Source: Novosphingobium sp.
GTDB lineage: Bacteria > Pseudomonadota > Alphaproteobacteria > Sphingomonadales > Sphingomonadaceae
Length of the DNA stretch: 64,000 nt
Assembly (NCBI GenBank): GCA_024236215.1
Contig: JACKKX010000003.1
Span: 186,001-250,000 of the forward strand
Reading direction: 5' to 3'
Position numbers and translations under genes: made by a program. Below the pieces are notes generated by a model, which was not told the origin of the DNA, searched no databases, and was given only the letters and a program-made list of their open reading frames with translations. Positions 8,022 to 19,100 of the stretch are shown piece after piece (the first letter of the stretch is position 1; each line of letters opens with the position of its first letter).

Positions 8022-8173
8022 AGGTGTGATGTTCTTTCCGCCTCACGGCGGTGCGGACAGAGCATCCGCCCCGCCCTGCCCGGCCGGCCCGCTCCCCCGG
8101 CAAGAAACTCGTTCCAACCCCACCAAACAACAACCGTTGCCTCCTTTCCCGGACTCCCCTAACCGCCAGCGCG

Positions 8174-9067
8174 ATGCACAGCTTTCCCGCCCCCGCGCTC
8201 GCTCTGGTCGGGCAGATGACCCAGGCCGCCGCTGCCGATCCCGCGCGCGCGATCTCGTTTCAGGGCGCGCCCGGCTGCAACGGCCACCGCGCGGCGCTGG
8301 AATACGATCCCGCCTGCCTGCCGCTGCCCTGCTTCAGCTTTGAGGATGCGATTGACGCGGTGAAGGAAGGGCGCGCCGCACGGGCGATCATCCCGATCGA
8401 GAATTCGCAGCACGGGCGGGTGGCCGATATCCACTTTCTGCTTCCCGAAAGCGGGCTTTACATCATTGGTGAACACTTCCTGCCGATCTCCTATGCGCTG
8501 ATGGCGCTGGGCGAAGGGCCGTTCAAGGCGGCCTACAGCCACCCCCAGGCCCTGGGCCAGACCCGCCGTTATCTGCGCGAACGCGGCATCGTGCCGATGG
8601 CCTATGCCGATACCGCAGGCGCGGCGGCCTATGTCGCCGAGATGGGCGATGGCGAGGCCTGCGCGATCTCGCCGCGGATCGCGGCCGAACTTTACGGGCT
8701 CAGGATCCTGGCCGAGGGGATCGAGGACGCGCACGACAACACCACGCGGTTCGTGATCCTCGCCAACAAGCCGCTCGATCCCGCAGACCTCGCCGGACGG
8801 CAAACGATGACCACCTTCGTCTTCGAGGTGAAGAACGTGCCAGCAGCGCTCTACAAGGCGATGGGCGGCTTTGCCACCAATGGGGTCAACATGACCAAGC
8901 TGGAAAGCTACCAGAAGGGCGCCAGCTTCACCGCCACGGCCTTTTTTGCCGACATCGTCGGGGCGCCGGGAGATCCGGCGGTCGACCGCGCGCTGGAAGA
9001 GTTGGCGTTCCATTCCAACGAGCTGCGGCTGCTGGGCTGCTATCCGCAGGAATTGCAGCGCAAATAA
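8174..9067 (+). CDS. pheA: Prephenate dehydratase
   Basis: 297 residues. The prephenate dehydratase domain spans about 25-200 with IIPIENSQHGRVADIH and the catalytic TTRF at 190-193 (DNTTRFVIL). The ACT regulatory domain (about 212-290) reads AALYKAMGGFATNGVNMTKLESY, the phenylalanine-binding type. It converts prephenate to phenylpyruvate with feedback control by Phe. No chorismate mutase domain is fused. ATG 8174 is chosen because the upstream 41 in-frame codons are Pro/Arg-rich and unlike the family. Confidence 0.93.
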   Translation: MHSFPAPALALVGQMTQAAAADPARAISFQGAPGCNGHRAALEYDPACLPLPCFSFEDAIDAVKEGRAARAIIPIENSQHGRVADIHFLLPESGLYIIGEHFLPISYALMALGEGPFKAAYSHPQALGQTRRYLRERGIVPMAYADTAGAAAYVAEMGDGEACAISPRIAAELYGLRILAEGIEDAHDNTTRFVILANKPLDPADLAGRQTMTTFVFEVKNVPAALYKAMGGFATNGVNMTKLESYQKGASFTATAFFADIVGAPGDPAVDRALEELAFHSNELRLLGCYPQELQRK

Positions 9068-9128
9068 CTCCGTTCGGGTCCATTCTGCCGCTTGCTCCAG
9101 CACTTGCGCCGTGCCACCAGTTGCAACC

Positions 9129-9824
9129 GTGAGCACCGAGCAGGCGGCGATCGAAGGGGCACAGGCTGCACATGACGCCGCACGCGATTGGCAGGCGGTG
9201 CATTCCGACGCCTCGATCCAGTACGCCCCGCTTCCCGAGCTGAGCGAGAAGGCCGCCGAGCCCCCCGTCTGGCTCAAGGCGCTGGGCGAGTTGCTGCGCG
9301 ATCTGTTCGAGCCGATCGGCCGCGCTTTCGGCATGTCGTGGGAGGTGCTCAAATGGGTGCTGATCGGGATCGGGGCGCTGATCCTGCTCTATGTCCTCTG
9401 GCAAGTGTTCCAGCCGTTGATCCAGCGCTGGCGGCTGCGCCAGCACGGCGAGGGGCACACAGTGGACGATCCCGAATGGGCGCCTGGCCGCCAGGAGGCG
9501 CTCGCGCTGCTCGAGGATGCCGACCGTCTTGCCGCCGAGGGCCGGTTCGACGAGGCGACCCACCTTTTGCTGCACCGTTCGGTGCGGCAGATCGCTGCGG
9601 CGCGGCCCGATTGGGTCCATCCCGCCAGCACCGCGCGCGAGATTGCGGCGATCGGCGCCCTGCCCGATGCCGCGCGCCAGGCCTTCGCGCTGATCGCCGC
9701 GCGGGTCGAACGGAGCTTTTTCGCGCTCGGCGCGCTGTCTTCGACCGACTGGCAGGCGGCGCGCGATGCCTATGCCGAATTCGCGCTGCAACGCCTGCCC
9801 GGCCGCGGCGAGGCCGCGCGGTGA
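9129..9824 (+). CDS. DUF4129-like membrane protein of the MoxR cluster
   Basis: 231 residues from GTG 9129 (VSTEQAAIEGAQ). One clear transmembrane helix (WVLIGIGALILLYVLWQVF, about 79-97) is followed by a cytoplasmic Glu/Arg-rich DUF4129-type C-terminal domain (EALALLEDADRLAAEGRFDEATHLLLH). Such proteins accompany MoxR ATPases. The stop overlaps the GTG of the next gene (GTGA), so it is the first gene of a tightly coupled operon running to 15432. Confidence 0.72.
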   Translation: MSTEQAAIEGAQAAHDAARDWQAVHSDASIQYAPLPELSEKAAEPPVWLKALGELLRDLFEPIGRAFGMSWEVLKWVLIGIGALILLYVLWQVFQPLIQRWRLRQHGEGHTVDDPEWAPGRQEALALLEDADRLAAEGRFDEATHLLLHRSVRQIAAARPDWVHPASTAREIAAIGALPDAARQAFALIAARVERSFFALGALSSTDWQAARDAYAEFALQRLPGRGEAAR

Positions 9825-11139
9825 GCAGCCCCGCATCCCCCTTTTCGCGCCGCACCGCGATGCTGCTGGTGGCGGCGGGGGCTCTGGCCTTTCTGCTGCT
9901 GCTGTGGCTGATCGGGCGCGGCATCGCCGATGGCGAACGTAACAACGGCCAGGCCCATGCCGCGAGCAAGGGGCTGGCCGGATACGCCGCGATGGCCGCC
10001 TATCTTGGCAAGCGCGGCTATCGGGTCGATCTGGTCGAGGCGCGCGGGCAATTGCGCCAGGCCGGGCTGCTGGTGCTGACCCCGCCAGCTGTCACCGATA
10101 TCGAGAAGCTCAACCAGGTGGTGAACGCCCGGCGGCGGATCGGCCCGACCCTGGTGATTACCCCCAAGTGGTTCGCCATTCCCCAGCTGGGGTTGGAAAA
10201 GAACGGCAAGCCAGGCTGGGTCCGTCTGGTCGAGGCCGGAGCGCCGAATTGGCCCGGCTTTCACGATGAGATCACGCTCTATCTCGAGCCGATGGACAAG
10301 GGCACCCGTCCGGGCGGGTGGAGCGGCATCGGCATCACGGGGACGCTGGCGCGCACCGACAAGGTCATGTCGGGCAAGGGCAAAGGGCTGGTACCGCTGG
10401 TGTGGGGCGATTCGGATGCCCGCGCGCTGGTCAGCTATGTCGCCGATGGCGACTATCCGGCGCTGCGCGCGATCGCGCTCGATGATGCGTCGGCGTATGA
10501 CCGCAATCAGCCCGACCTCGGCGTGCCGGCCGCGCGTGCGCTCTACCCGGTGGTCTTCGTGTTCGAGCCCGATCTGGTCAACAACCTGGGCTTCAACCGC
10601 CCCGAGGCCGCGCAGCTGACCGATCAGCTGGTGGGCGCGCTGACCCGCCAAGGCAGCCCCAAGCAGGTCCGTTTCGACCTCACCTTCAACGGCTTCGTCC
10701 AGGCCGACAACCTGCTGACCCTGGCCTTTACTCCGCCGTTTCTGGCCGCGACGCTGTGCCTGATGCTGGCCGCGCTGGCGGTGTTCTGGCGGGCATTCAA
10801 CCGCTTTGGCCCACCGCTCTCCACTGGTCCGGCGATCGCCTTTGGCAAGCGCGCGCTGGTGACCAACGCCGCCGGGCTGGTGCAGCGGGCGCGGCGGCTG
10901 CACCTGATCGGCGCGCCCTATGCCGATGCCGCGCGCGAGCGGCTGGCCCGCGCGCTGGCGCTCCCGCACCGGCTTGATGGCGCCGCGACCGAGGCCGCGA
11001 TCGACCGCGCGCTTGAGCGCCGCGCGCCTGGTTCCACGCCCTTCTCCGCCGCCGCCGCCGCGATGCGTGCGGCGCGCCGTCCCGTTCCCCTGCTGCGCGC
11101 CGCGCAGACGCTGCATTCGCTTGAAAGGATCCTGACCAA

Positions 11140-11143
<4 letters not shown>
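9821..11143 (+). CDS. DUF4350 domain-containing membrane protein
   Basis: 440 residues from GTG 9821. An N-terminal membrane helix (MLLVAAGALAFLLLLWLIG) is followed by a DUF4350 domain beginning ASKGLAGYAAMAAYLGKRGYRVDLVEAR and including LLVLTPPAVTDIEKLNQVV, then a second helix near residue 310 (FLAATLCLMLAALAVFWRAF). DUF4350 resembles a GATase/ABC-accessory fold. The stop overlaps the MoxR start (ATGA). Function in the MoxR complex is unknown. Confidence 0.82.
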
Positions 11144-12111
<968 letters not shown>

Positions 12112-12116
12112 CCGCC

Positions 12117-13445
12117 ATGCCCGCGCGTCCCCCCTTGCTCCCCACCGCGCGCGCCGCGCTGCTGCTGGTGGCGCTCGCCCCGCTGGCGGTGCTGCTTGCC
12201 GCGTTGGCGCCCGAGGCCTGGGCCGCGGCCCCGCTGCTGGGGCTGATCGCCTTGCTGGCGATCGCGGGCGACGCCCTCGCCGCCGGGCGGCTGGAGCGGA
12301 TCGAGGTTACCCTGCTCGGCGATATCGAGGTGGGCGATGAGGGCGCCGTGGGCATTTCGGCCAAGATCGCGCGCGGCAGGGCGGGACGGGTCGATTGCGC
12401 GCTCGCCGCCGATCCGCGCCTGCTGCCCGGCGGACGCGGCGAGGCGGCGCTGGTGGCGCAGGGCGGCGGGCAGTGGCTGGGGGCGCTGGCGCTTTGCCCC
12501 ACCCGGCGCGGCACCGGGGTGGTCGAGCGGGTCTGGCTGCGCTGGACCGGGCCGCTCGGGCTGGGCGCGCGGCAACGGGCTGAGGAGCTGGACCGCGCGG
12601 TCCGGGTCTGGCCCAATATCGCCGCAGTGCGCTCGCCCGCGCTGCAAACCTTCCTGCGCAATTCCGAGCTGGGGCTGATCGCGCGGCGGATGCGCGGCGA
12701 GGGCAGCCAGTTCGAGGCGCTGGCCGAATACGAACCTGGCATGGACCGGCGCCGGATCGACTGGAAGGCCAGCGCCCGCCACGCCCACCTCTATGCCAAG
12801 GAGTACGAGGCCGAGCGCAACAACCAGATCGTCTTCGCCTTCGATTGCGGGCAGGCGATGTGTGAGCCGGTGGCGGGACTGCCGCGCATCGATCGTGCGG
12901 TTTCGGCGGCCTTGACCACAGCCTATGTGGCGATGAAGGGGGGCGACCGCGTGGCCCTGTTCGGCTTTGCCGCGCGCCCGCAGCTGTTCACCCCCTTCGT
13001 TTCGGACACCCGCGATTTCCGCCGTCTTCAGATGGCTGCGGCGGGTCTCGACTATACCCGCCAGGAACCGAACTTCACCCTGGCGCTGGCAACACTGGCC
13101 GGGCGGCTGGCGCGGCGCAGCCTGATCGTGGTCTTTTCCGATTTCACCGATCCGACCAGCGCCGAACTGATGATCGAGAGCATCGGCCGCCTGACCGAGC
13201 GCCACCTGGTGCTGTTCGTCACCCTTACCGACGAGGAACTGGTCGATCTGGCTACCGCCGCCCCGGCCGGAATGCCCGCGCTGACCCGCGCGGTCACCGC
13301 CGATGCACTGCTGCGCCAGCGCGCGCTGGTGCTTTCGCGGCTGCGCCAGATCGGGGTCGATGCGATCGAGGCGCCTTATGACCGGATCGGCACCCGGCTG
13401 CTCGATTCCTACCTTTCGATCAAGCGCAAGGGGGCGATCGGCTGA
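12117..13445 (+). CDS. DUF58 (VWA-like) protein
   Basis: 442 residues. Two N-terminal hydrophobic segments (about 10-50) precede an extracytoplasmic stretch; the DUF58 signature EYEPGMDRRRIDWKASAR lies at about 203-220, followed by a VWA-like fold with a degenerate MIDAS start (VFAFDCGQAM) and LIVVFSDFTD. DUF58 proteins are the standard partners of MoxR ATPases. The stop overlaps the next start by one base. Confidence 0.87.
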   Translation: MPARPPLLPTARAALLLVALAPLAVLLAALAPEAWAAAPLLGLIALLAIAGDALAAGRLERIEVTLLGDIEVGDEGAVGISAKIARGRAGRVDCALAADPRLLPGGRGEAALVAQGGGQWLGALALCPTRRGTGVVERVWLRWTGPLGLGARQRAEELDRAVRVWPNIAAVRSPALQTFLRNSELGLIARRMRGEGSQFEALAEYEPGMDRRRIDWKASARHAHLYAKEYEAERNNQIVFAFDCGQAMCEPVAGLPRIDRAVSAALTTAYVAMKGGDRVALFGFAARPQLFTPFVSDTRDFRRLQMAAAGLDYTRQEPNFTLALATLAGRLARRSLIVVFSDFTDPTSAELMIESIGRLTERHLVLFVTLTDEELVDLATAAPAGMPALTRAVTADALLRQRALVLSRLRQIGVDAIEAPYDRIGTRLLDSYLSIKRKGAIG

Positions 13446-14500
13446 TGGCGATGTTCGGCCTGTTCGGATCGAGGACGAGCGCCAGCGATGCGGCGATCGA
13501 GGCGGCGGCGCTGCGTTCCGACCGCTTCCGCCAGCAGCGCGAGGGCGACTGGCAGCGGCTCGAGGCGATCGTCACCCGGATGGAGAAGGGCCGCCTGCGC
13601 AAGATCTCCGATGCCGATCTGCAACAGCTGCCGGTGCTCTATCGCACCGTCGCCTCAAGCCTGTCGGTGGCGCGCGAGACCTCGCTCGACGCGGCGACGC
13701 TGGCCTATCTCGAATCGCTGGTCCAGCGCGCCTGGTTCCTGGTCTATGGCCCGCGCACCACGCTGCTGGGCTGGCTCGGACGGTTCCTGGGCGGGGAATG
13801 GAGCCGCGCGGTGCGGGCGATCTGGCCCGAACTGCTGGTGGCGCTGGCACTGATGGTCGCGGGCACCGCGGTCGGCTGGCTGCTGTGCGTGCACAATCCC
13901 GATTGGTACTATGCCCTGGTTGGCGACATGGCGCAGGAACGCGCGCCGGGGGCCAGCCGGGAAATGCTGCGCGGCACCCTCTTCGGGCAAGCCGACAAGC
14001 AGGGCCTGTCGATTTTCGCCGCCGCGCTGTTCAGCCACAACGCCGGTATCGCGATCCTGTGCTTTGCGCTGGGCTTTGCCTTCGGGGTCCCGCCGCTGAT
14101 GCTGCTGGTGCAGAATACCGCCAGCCTCGGGGCGATGCTGTGGCTGTTTGCCAGCCAGGGGCTGCTTTATGACTTCGTTGGCTGGCTTTCGATCCACGGC
14201 ACCACCGAACTGTTCGCGATCCTGCTGGCGGGCGCCGCTGGGCTGCACATCGGGCGCTCGATGGCCTTTCCGGGCGAGCGCGGTGTGATGGAGGCCGCCG
14301 CCGCCGCCGGGCAGCGCGCGGCGGTGGTGATGGCGGGCGTGGTGCTGATGCTGGTGATCGCCGGCATGCTTGAGGGGCTGGGCCGCCAGCTGATCGAGAG
14401 CACCGAGGTGCGCTATGCCGTCGGCTATTCGATCCTGGCGTTCTGGCTGGTCTATTTCTTCGCCTTCCGCCGCGTGCCGCAGGGCAGCGAGGCGCCATGA
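13445..14500 (+). CDS. SpoIIM-family (DUF95) integral membrane protein
   Basis: 351 residues. A soluble N-terminal helical region (RFRQQREGDWQRLEAIVTRM) is followed by about five transmembrane helices (LLVALALMVAGTAVGWLLC, IAILCFALGFAFGVPPLMLL, VVMAGVVLMLVIAGMLEGL and others) with the SpoIIM/DUF95 motif around FSHNAGIAILCFALGFAFG. In non-sporulating bacteria these occur with MoxR/DUF58. Translationally coupled on both sides. Role unknown; presumably the membrane platform of the complex. Confidence 0.82.
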   Translation: MAMFGLFGSRTSASDAAIEAAALRSDRFRQQREGDWQRLEAIVTRMEKGRLRKISDADLQQLPVLYRTVASSLSVARETSLDAATLAYLESLVQRAWFLVYGPRTTLLGWLGRFLGGEWSRAVRAIWPELLVALALMVAGTAVGWLLCVHNPDWYYALVGDMAQERAPGASREMLRGTLFGQADKQGLSIFAAALFSHNAGIAILCFALGFAFGVPPLMLLVQNTASLGAMLWLFASQGLLYDFVGWLSIHGTTELFAILLAGAAGLHIGRSMAFPGERGVMEAAAAAGQRAAVVMAGVVLMLVIAGMLEGLGRQLIESTEVRYAVGYSILAFWLVYFFAFRRVPQGSEAP

Positions 14501-15432
14501 GCCGGGCCGAGCGCCTTGCCGCCCGCGCCGCGCGGCGCAACCGGCGCCGCACCCTGGTGACGCCCGAGGGGAGCGCGCTGCCGATCGAACTGGCCAGCCG
14601 CGGCACCCGGCTGGGCGCGCTGGCGATCGACCTGACGATCATCGTGCTGGTGATGGCTTTTTCGACCCTTGCGATCGGGTTTGGGGCGGCCGGACTCAAC
14701 GAAGTCAGCGGCGGCAAGATCGACAAGGCCACTGGCGGGCTGCGCACCGCGTTCGAGTTTCTGGTGATCGTGTGGATCGCGCTGATGTTCCTGCTGCGCC
14801 ACGGCTATTTCCTCTATTTCGAGCTCGGTCCGCGCGGCGCCACGCCGGGCAAGCGGATGACCGGGATACGGATCGCCGCGCGCAACGGGGGCCGGCTCAG
14901 CCCGGAAATGGTCCTGGCCCGCAACCTCCTGCGCGATATCGAGCTGTTCCTGCCGTTGATGCTTTTCGTTGGCGCGCGGGCTGGCGGCTCCGGCCTGACC
15001 GGATGGCTGGCGCTGCTCTGGTTTCTGCTGTTCGCCCTGTTCCCCTTCTTCAACCGTGACCGGCTGCGCGCGGGCGATCTGATCGCGGGAACCTGGGTGC
15101 TTGAGGCTGCGCGCCACAAGCTGGCCGAGGCGATGTCGCTGGGCGAGAGCGCGGCGCGGGGCACCAGCGCCGCGACCGGGGCAACCTATCGCTTCGGCGA
15201 AGCGGAGCTGGCGATCTACGGCGAATACGAGCTGCAAACGCTTGAGCGGGTGCTGCGCGAAAACCGTCCCGAGGCGATCGCCGCAGTGCACGAGGCGATC
15301 TGCCGCAAGATCGGCTGGGATCCCGGCGCGGGCGACGAGCGCGCCTTCCTCGATGCCTATTACACCCAGCTGCGCGCCCGGCTTGAGGCCGGGATGCGGA
15401 TGGGACGGCGCAAGGCCGACAAGCATGACTGA
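14497..15432 (+). CDS. RDD-family membrane protein
   Basis: 311 residues. The RDD domain is recognisable from LASRGTRLGALAIDLTIIVLVMAF (Arg, then Asp in helix 1) through RGATPGKRMTGIRIA and FNRDRLRAGDLIAGTWV near the end of the domain. Three to four membrane helices; a soluble helical C-terminal third (about 205-311) is unusual for small RDD proteins and may dock to the other cluster members. Last gene of the MoxR operon; its stop overlaps the next gene's ATG by 8 bp. Confidence 0.82.
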   Translation: MSRAERLAARAARRNRRRTLVTPEGSALPIELASRGTRLGALAIDLTIIVLVMAFSTLAIGFGAAGLNEVSGGKIDKATGGLRTAFEFLVIVWIALMFLLRHGYFLYFELGPRGATPGKRMTGIRIAARNGGRLSPEMVLARNLLRDIELFLPLMLFVGARAGGSGLTGWLALLWFLLFALFPFFNRDRLRAGDLIAGTWVLEAARHKLAEAMSLGESAARGTSAATGATYRFGEAELAIYGEYELQTLERVLRENRPEAIAAVHEAICRKIGWDPGAGDERAFLDAYYTQLRARLEAGMRMGRRKADKHD

Positions 15433-15892
15433 GCGCTATTCCATCGTCGAGGACGATCTGAGTGGGGCCGAGATCGCTGCGCTTCTGGGCTATCATCTTT
15501 CCGAAATGCGCGCCTGGTCGCCGCCTGAAAGCGTCCACGCCATGCCGATCGAACGGCTGCGCGCGGCGGACGTCACGTTCTATTCGGCCTGGCAGGGCGC
15601 GCGGCTGGCGGCCTGCGGCGCGATCAAGCAGCTCGATCCTGCTCACGGCGAAATCAAATCGATGCGCGCCGATCCGGCCTTTCGCGGGCGTGGGGCGGGC
15701 AAGGCTATGCTTCATCACCTGATCGCAGTGGCCCGCGAACGCGGCTATACCCGGCTCAGCCTGGAGACCGGGCGGCCCGCACCCTTCCTGCCCGCCCGGC
15801 GGCTCTACGAGAGCCACGGCTTTGCCGAATGCCCGCCCTTCGCCGACTACCGCGAGGATCCTTTCAGCATCTGCATGACCCTGGACCTATGA
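15425..15892 (+). CDS. GNAT N-acetyltransferase
   Basis: 155 residues. The acetyl-CoA motif A region MRADPAFRGRGAGKAMLHHLI (RGRGAGKA) and motif B FLPARRLYESHGF are clear. The N-terminal LLGYHLSEMRAWSPPESVHAM resembles the YsnE/YkkB-type putative small-molecule acetyltransferases. It overlaps the RDD gene upstream and the next GNAT downstream (ATGA), so it is in the same transcript. Substrate unknown. Confidence 0.83.
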   Translation: MTERYSIVEDDLSGAEIAALLGYHLSEMRAWSPPESVHAMPIERLRAADVTFYSAWQGARLAACGAIKQLDPAHGEIKSMRADPAFRGRGAGKAMLHHLIAVARERGYTRLSLETGRPAPFLPARRLYESHGFAECPPFADYREDPFSICMTLDL

Positions 15893-16410
15893 CCGAGCTG
15901 ACCCTGCGCCCCGCCACGCCTGACGACGTGCCTGCGCTTTCGCGGCTGGCGATCGACGCCTTCAACGCCAAGTTCGCGCATCTCTATTCCGCACAGGATC
16001 TGGCGGCCTTCCTGTCCGAGGCGCTGGAGGAAGGCCCAATCGCCGCGGAACTGGCCAAGCCCAGCAACCTGATCCAGCTCGCCGAGGCGGGCGGCAGGCT
16101 GGCGGGTTATTGCAAGATCAGCCTGGTCTGCGGGTTCCCCCGCCATGCGCGGGGCGCAAAAGCGATGGAGCTCAAACAGCTCTACACCGCCGCCGGGGCC
16201 ACCGGCATGGGGATCGGCACGGTTCTGATGGACTGGGCGATGGGTCAGTTCGCGGCGCGCGGCGCCGATGAGGTGCAGCTGTCGGTCTATTCCGAAAACT
16301 TCGGCGCGCACCGCTTCTACGAGCGCTATGGCTTTGCCAGGGTGGCCGACATCACTTTCAAGGTCGGCGAACAGCTCGATCCGGAGTTCCTCTTCGCAAG
16401 GATGCTGTAG
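15889..16410 (+). CDS. GNAT N-acetyltransferase
   Basis: 173 residues from ATG 15889, overlapping the previous GNAT stop. Family marks are [16 protein letters not shown] at the start, [23 protein letters not shown] (acetyl-CoA loop, with G-x-G-x-G/A features) and [15 protein letters not shown] near the end. Similar proteins acetylate small amines or protein N-termini; no specific substrate can be given. Two adjacent GNATs of different subfamilies are not recent duplicates, since they share little beyond the fold motifs. Confidence 0.82.
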   Translation: MTELTLRPATPDDVPALSRLAIDAFNAKFAHLYSAQDLAAFLSEALEEGPIAAELAKPSNLIQLAEAGGRLAGYCKISLVCGFPRHARGAKAMELKQLYTAAGATGMGIGTVLMDWAMGQFAARGADEVQLSVYSENFGAHRFYERYGFARVADITFKVGEQLDPEFLFARML

Positions 16411-16460
16411 AGCAGCCTCTCCATTTGCCCGGTGCGGCGCGCGGGCCTATAGGCACGCCC

Positions 16461-17597
16461 ATGTCCATCCGCCCGTGGCGCGACATCGCGCGTCGTCAGT
16501 CCCGTCAGATCATGGTCGGCAGTGTGCCCGTCGGCGGCGATGCGCCGATCACGGTCCAGACCATGACCAATACGCTGACCAGCGATGCCGCGGCGACGAT
16601 TGCCCAGATCCGCCGCTGCGAAGAGGCCGGGGCCGACCTGATCCGCGTCTCCTGCCCGGACGAGGCCAGCACCGCCGCGTTCCGCGAAATCGCCCGCGCG
16701 GCCAGCGTGCCGCTGATCGCCGACATCCATTTCCACTACAAGCGCGCGCTTGAGGCTGCCGACGCCGGGGCCGCCTGTCTGCGGATCAACCCCGGCAATA
16801 TCGGGTCGAGCGAGCGGGTCGCCGAAGTGGTCCGCGCGGCCAAGGCCAACGGCTGCGCGATCCGCATCGGGGTCAACGCCGGAAGCCTTGAGAAGGACCT
16901 GCTCGAGAAATACGGCGAGCCCTGCCCCGAGGCGCTGGTGGAGAGCGCGCTCGATCACATCAAGCTGCTGCAGGATCACGATTTCCACGAATACAAGGTG
17001 GCGGTGAAGGCCAGCGACGTTTTCCTGGCGGTGGCCGCCTACATGCAGCTGGCCGAGGCGGTCGATTGCCCCTTGCACCTGGGGATCACCGAGGCGGGCG
17101 GGCTGATCGGCGGCACGGTCAAATCGAGCATCGGCATCGGTAACCTGCTGTGGGCCGGGGTGGGCGACACGATCCGCGTCTCGCTTTCGGCCGATCCCGA
17201 AGAGGAAGTGCGGGTCGGCTACGAGATTCTCAAGGCTCTGGGCCTGCGCACCCGGGGGGTGCGGATCGTTTCGTGCCCCAGCTGCGCGCGGCAGGGCTTC
17301 GACGTGATCCGCACGGTCGAAAAGCTGGAGGACGCGCTACAGCACATCAAGACCCCGATGAGCCTTTCGGTGCTGGGCTGCGTGGTCAACGGACCGGGCG
17401 AGGCGCGTGAAACCGATATCGGCATTACCGGCGGGGGCCAGGGCAAGCACATGGTCTATCTTTCGGGGGTGACCGACCATCACGTGCAGGATGCCGATAT
17501 GATCGCCCACATCGTCAGCCTGGTCGAGGCCAAGGCCGCCGAGATCGAAGCCGGGCACGCGACAAGCATGGATGCGGCGCACGGCAAGGCGGCCTGA
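16461..17597 (+). CDS. ispG: 4-hydroxy-3-methylbut-2-enyl-diphosphate synthase (flavodoxin)
   Basis: 378 residues, usual length. The TIM-barrel N-terminal half contains [19 protein letters not shown] and [13 protein letters not shown]; the [4Fe-4S] cysteines are in SCPSCAR and [12 protein letters not shown] near the C-terminus. IspG reductively converts MEcPP to HMBPP in the MEP isoprenoid pathway, thus supplying precursors for the carotenoid pathway that CrtI implies. ATG 16461 gives the standard start [17 protein letters not shown]. Confidence 0.96.
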   Translation: MSIRPWRDIARRQSRQIMVGSVPVGGDAPITVQTMTNTLTSDAAATIAQIRRCEEAGADLIRVSCPDEASTAAFREIARAASVPLIADIHFHYKRALEAADAGAACLRINPGNIGSSERVAEVVRAAKANGCAIRIGVNAGSLEKDLLEKYGEPCPEALVESALDHIKLLQDHDFHEYKVAVKASDVFLAVAAYMQLAEAVDCPLHLGITEAGGLIGGTVKSSIGIGNLLWAGVGDTIRVSLSADPEEEVRVGYEILKALGLRTRGVRIVSCPSCARQGFDVIRTVEKLEDALQHIKTPMSLSVLGCVVNGPGEARETDIGITGGGQGKHMVYLSGVTDHHVQDADMIAHIVSLVEAKAAEIEAGHATSMDAAHGKAA

Positions 17598-17662
17598 GCC
17601 GCCAGTGTCGGTGCCTCTTGTTGTTGGCAAAGCGGTAACCCCCCGCTGCTACAAGCGCGGGC

Positions 17663-18172
17663 ATGTACCGGTTGCTTGGCCTTGCCTTCAGCTTCATTGC
17701 CGCAATGGGCCTGCTCGCCTGGGCGGTGGCGCCGCGTGAGGAAGCCGGAGTCAGAGCCGGGCAGCCGGCGACCGAGGCATCGCCGGTAGCGCATTTTGAC
17801 GATGATCCGCAGATCATGCGGCTCAAGCGGGATTCCTCGGGCCAATTCCACCTCACCGCGCAGGTCAACGGGCAGGACACCCGCTTCCTGGTCGATACCG
17901 GCGCCGATCTGGTTGCCCTGACCGAGCGCGACGCCGAAGAGCTAGGCTTCAACCTGCCCGAGGGCGATTTCCAGCCGATCATGCAGACCGCCTCGGGCGT
18001 GGGCTATGGCGCGCCGGTGATGATCGACGAGCTGACCCTGGGGGAGAGCACCTACCGCGACGTGGAAGCCGTGGTGGTGCGCGATCTTGGGGTCAATCTG
18101 CTTGGCCAGTCGGTGTTGCGCCGTTTCGCCAGGGTCGAGCTAAAAGGCGATCAGCTGGTCATTCGCCACTGA
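17663..18172 (+). CDS. TIGR02281-type retropepsin-like aspartic protease
   Basis: 169 residues. An N-terminal membrane anchor (LLGLAFSFIAAMGLLAWAV) is followed by a clan AA aspartic protease domain with the active-site motif FLVDTGADLVALTERDAEELG at about 75-95 and a second hydrophobic-Gly element (VNLLGQSVLRRF). These are single-domain proteases that must dimerise, common in alphaproteobacteria (perP/TIGR02281 group). Probably periplasmic-facing. Substrate unknown. Confidence 0.85.
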   Translation: MYRLLGLAFSFIAAMGLLAWAVAPREEAGVRAGQPATEASPVAHFDDDPQIMRLKRDSSGQFHLTAQVNGQDTRFLVDTGADLVALTERDAEELGFNLPEGDFQPIMQTASGVGYGAPVMIDELTLGESTYRDVEAVVVRDLGVNLLGQSVLRRFARVELKGDQLVIRH

Positions 18173-18203
18173 CAGGCGCGGCGAGCGGCGCTAAGCGCCA
18201 AGG

Positions 18204-19100
18204 ATGAAATCCTCGCACCGCGCCCTGCCGCCGCATCTGTTGTTGCTTGCCCTGGCGGTCACCGCGGTGTGGGGCTCCAATTTCGTCGTCATCAAGTTCG
18301 CGCTGGCGCACCTGCCGCCGCTGACCCTGGCGCTGCTGCGCTTTGCCCTGGCCTTCTTCCCGCTGGCGCTGTTCCTGCCGCGCCCGAAGGTGCCGTGGCG
18401 CAATCTTGCCTGTTACGGCGTGCTGATCGGGGCGGGACAGTTCGGGCTGCTGTTCACCGCGATGCGCGCCGATATCACCCCGGGCCTCGCCAGCCTGGTG
18501 ATCCAGAGCCAGGCCTTCTTCACCATCGCGCTCGCCGCCTGGCTGGGCGGAGAGCGCCCGGCACCCTACCAGATCGCGGGGCTGGTGCTGGCCAGCACCG
18601 GGATCGGCCTGATCGGCTTTCACACCGATGGCAGCGGCACCCCGCTGGGGCTGGGGCTGGTGCTGCTCGCGGCGGCGAGCTGGGCCGGGGGCAACATGGT
18701 CAACCGCGCCGCCGGGCCGGTCAACATGCTGGCCTATGTCGTCTGGTCGAGCCTGTTTGCCATCCCCCCGCTGCTGGTGCTGGCGCTGGCCACCGAAGGA
18801 TGGCAGCGGATGGCCGCCGGGATCGCCGCGGCGGATTCGGCCACCTGGGGCGCGGTGCTGTGGCAATCGGTGGGCAACACCATGTTCGGCTATGGCGCCT
18901 GGGGCTGGCTGCTGGGGCGGCATCAGGCGGCGAGCGTCGCCCCGCTGGCGCTGCTGGTGCCGGTGTTCGGCCTTGGCACCTCGGCGCTGGTGCTGGGCGA
19001 ACCGCTGCAAGGATGGAAGATAACCGCCTTCGCGCTGGTCATGGCCGGGCTTTCGCTCGGCGTGCTGTGGCCGCGCCTCAAGAAATGGATGCGAGAATGA
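18204..19100 (+). CDS. EamA/DMT-family transporter
   Basis: 298 residues with about ten hydrophobic helices in two repeats. The first EamA domain starts LALAVTAVWGSNFVVIKFAL and the second after WAGGNMVNRAAG. These drug/metabolite transporters export amino acids or metabolites. The stop overlaps the start of the next GNAT (ATGA), a pairing that would suit export or acetylation of the same small amine, though this is inference. Confidence 0.87.
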   Translation: MKSSHRALPPHLLLLALAVTAVWGSNFVVIKFALAHLPPLTLALLRFALAFFPLALFLPRPKVPWRNLACYGVLIGAGQFGLLFTAMRADITPGLASLVIQSQAFFTIALAAWLGGERPAPYQIAGLVLASTGIGLIGFHTDGSGTPLGLGLVLLAAASWAGGNMVNRAAGPVNMLAYVVWSSLFAIPPLLVLALATEGWQRMAAGIAAADSATWGAVLWQSVGNTMFGYGAWGWLLGRHQAASVAPLALLVPVFGLGTSALVLGEPLQGWKITAFALVMAGLSLGVLWPRLKKWMRE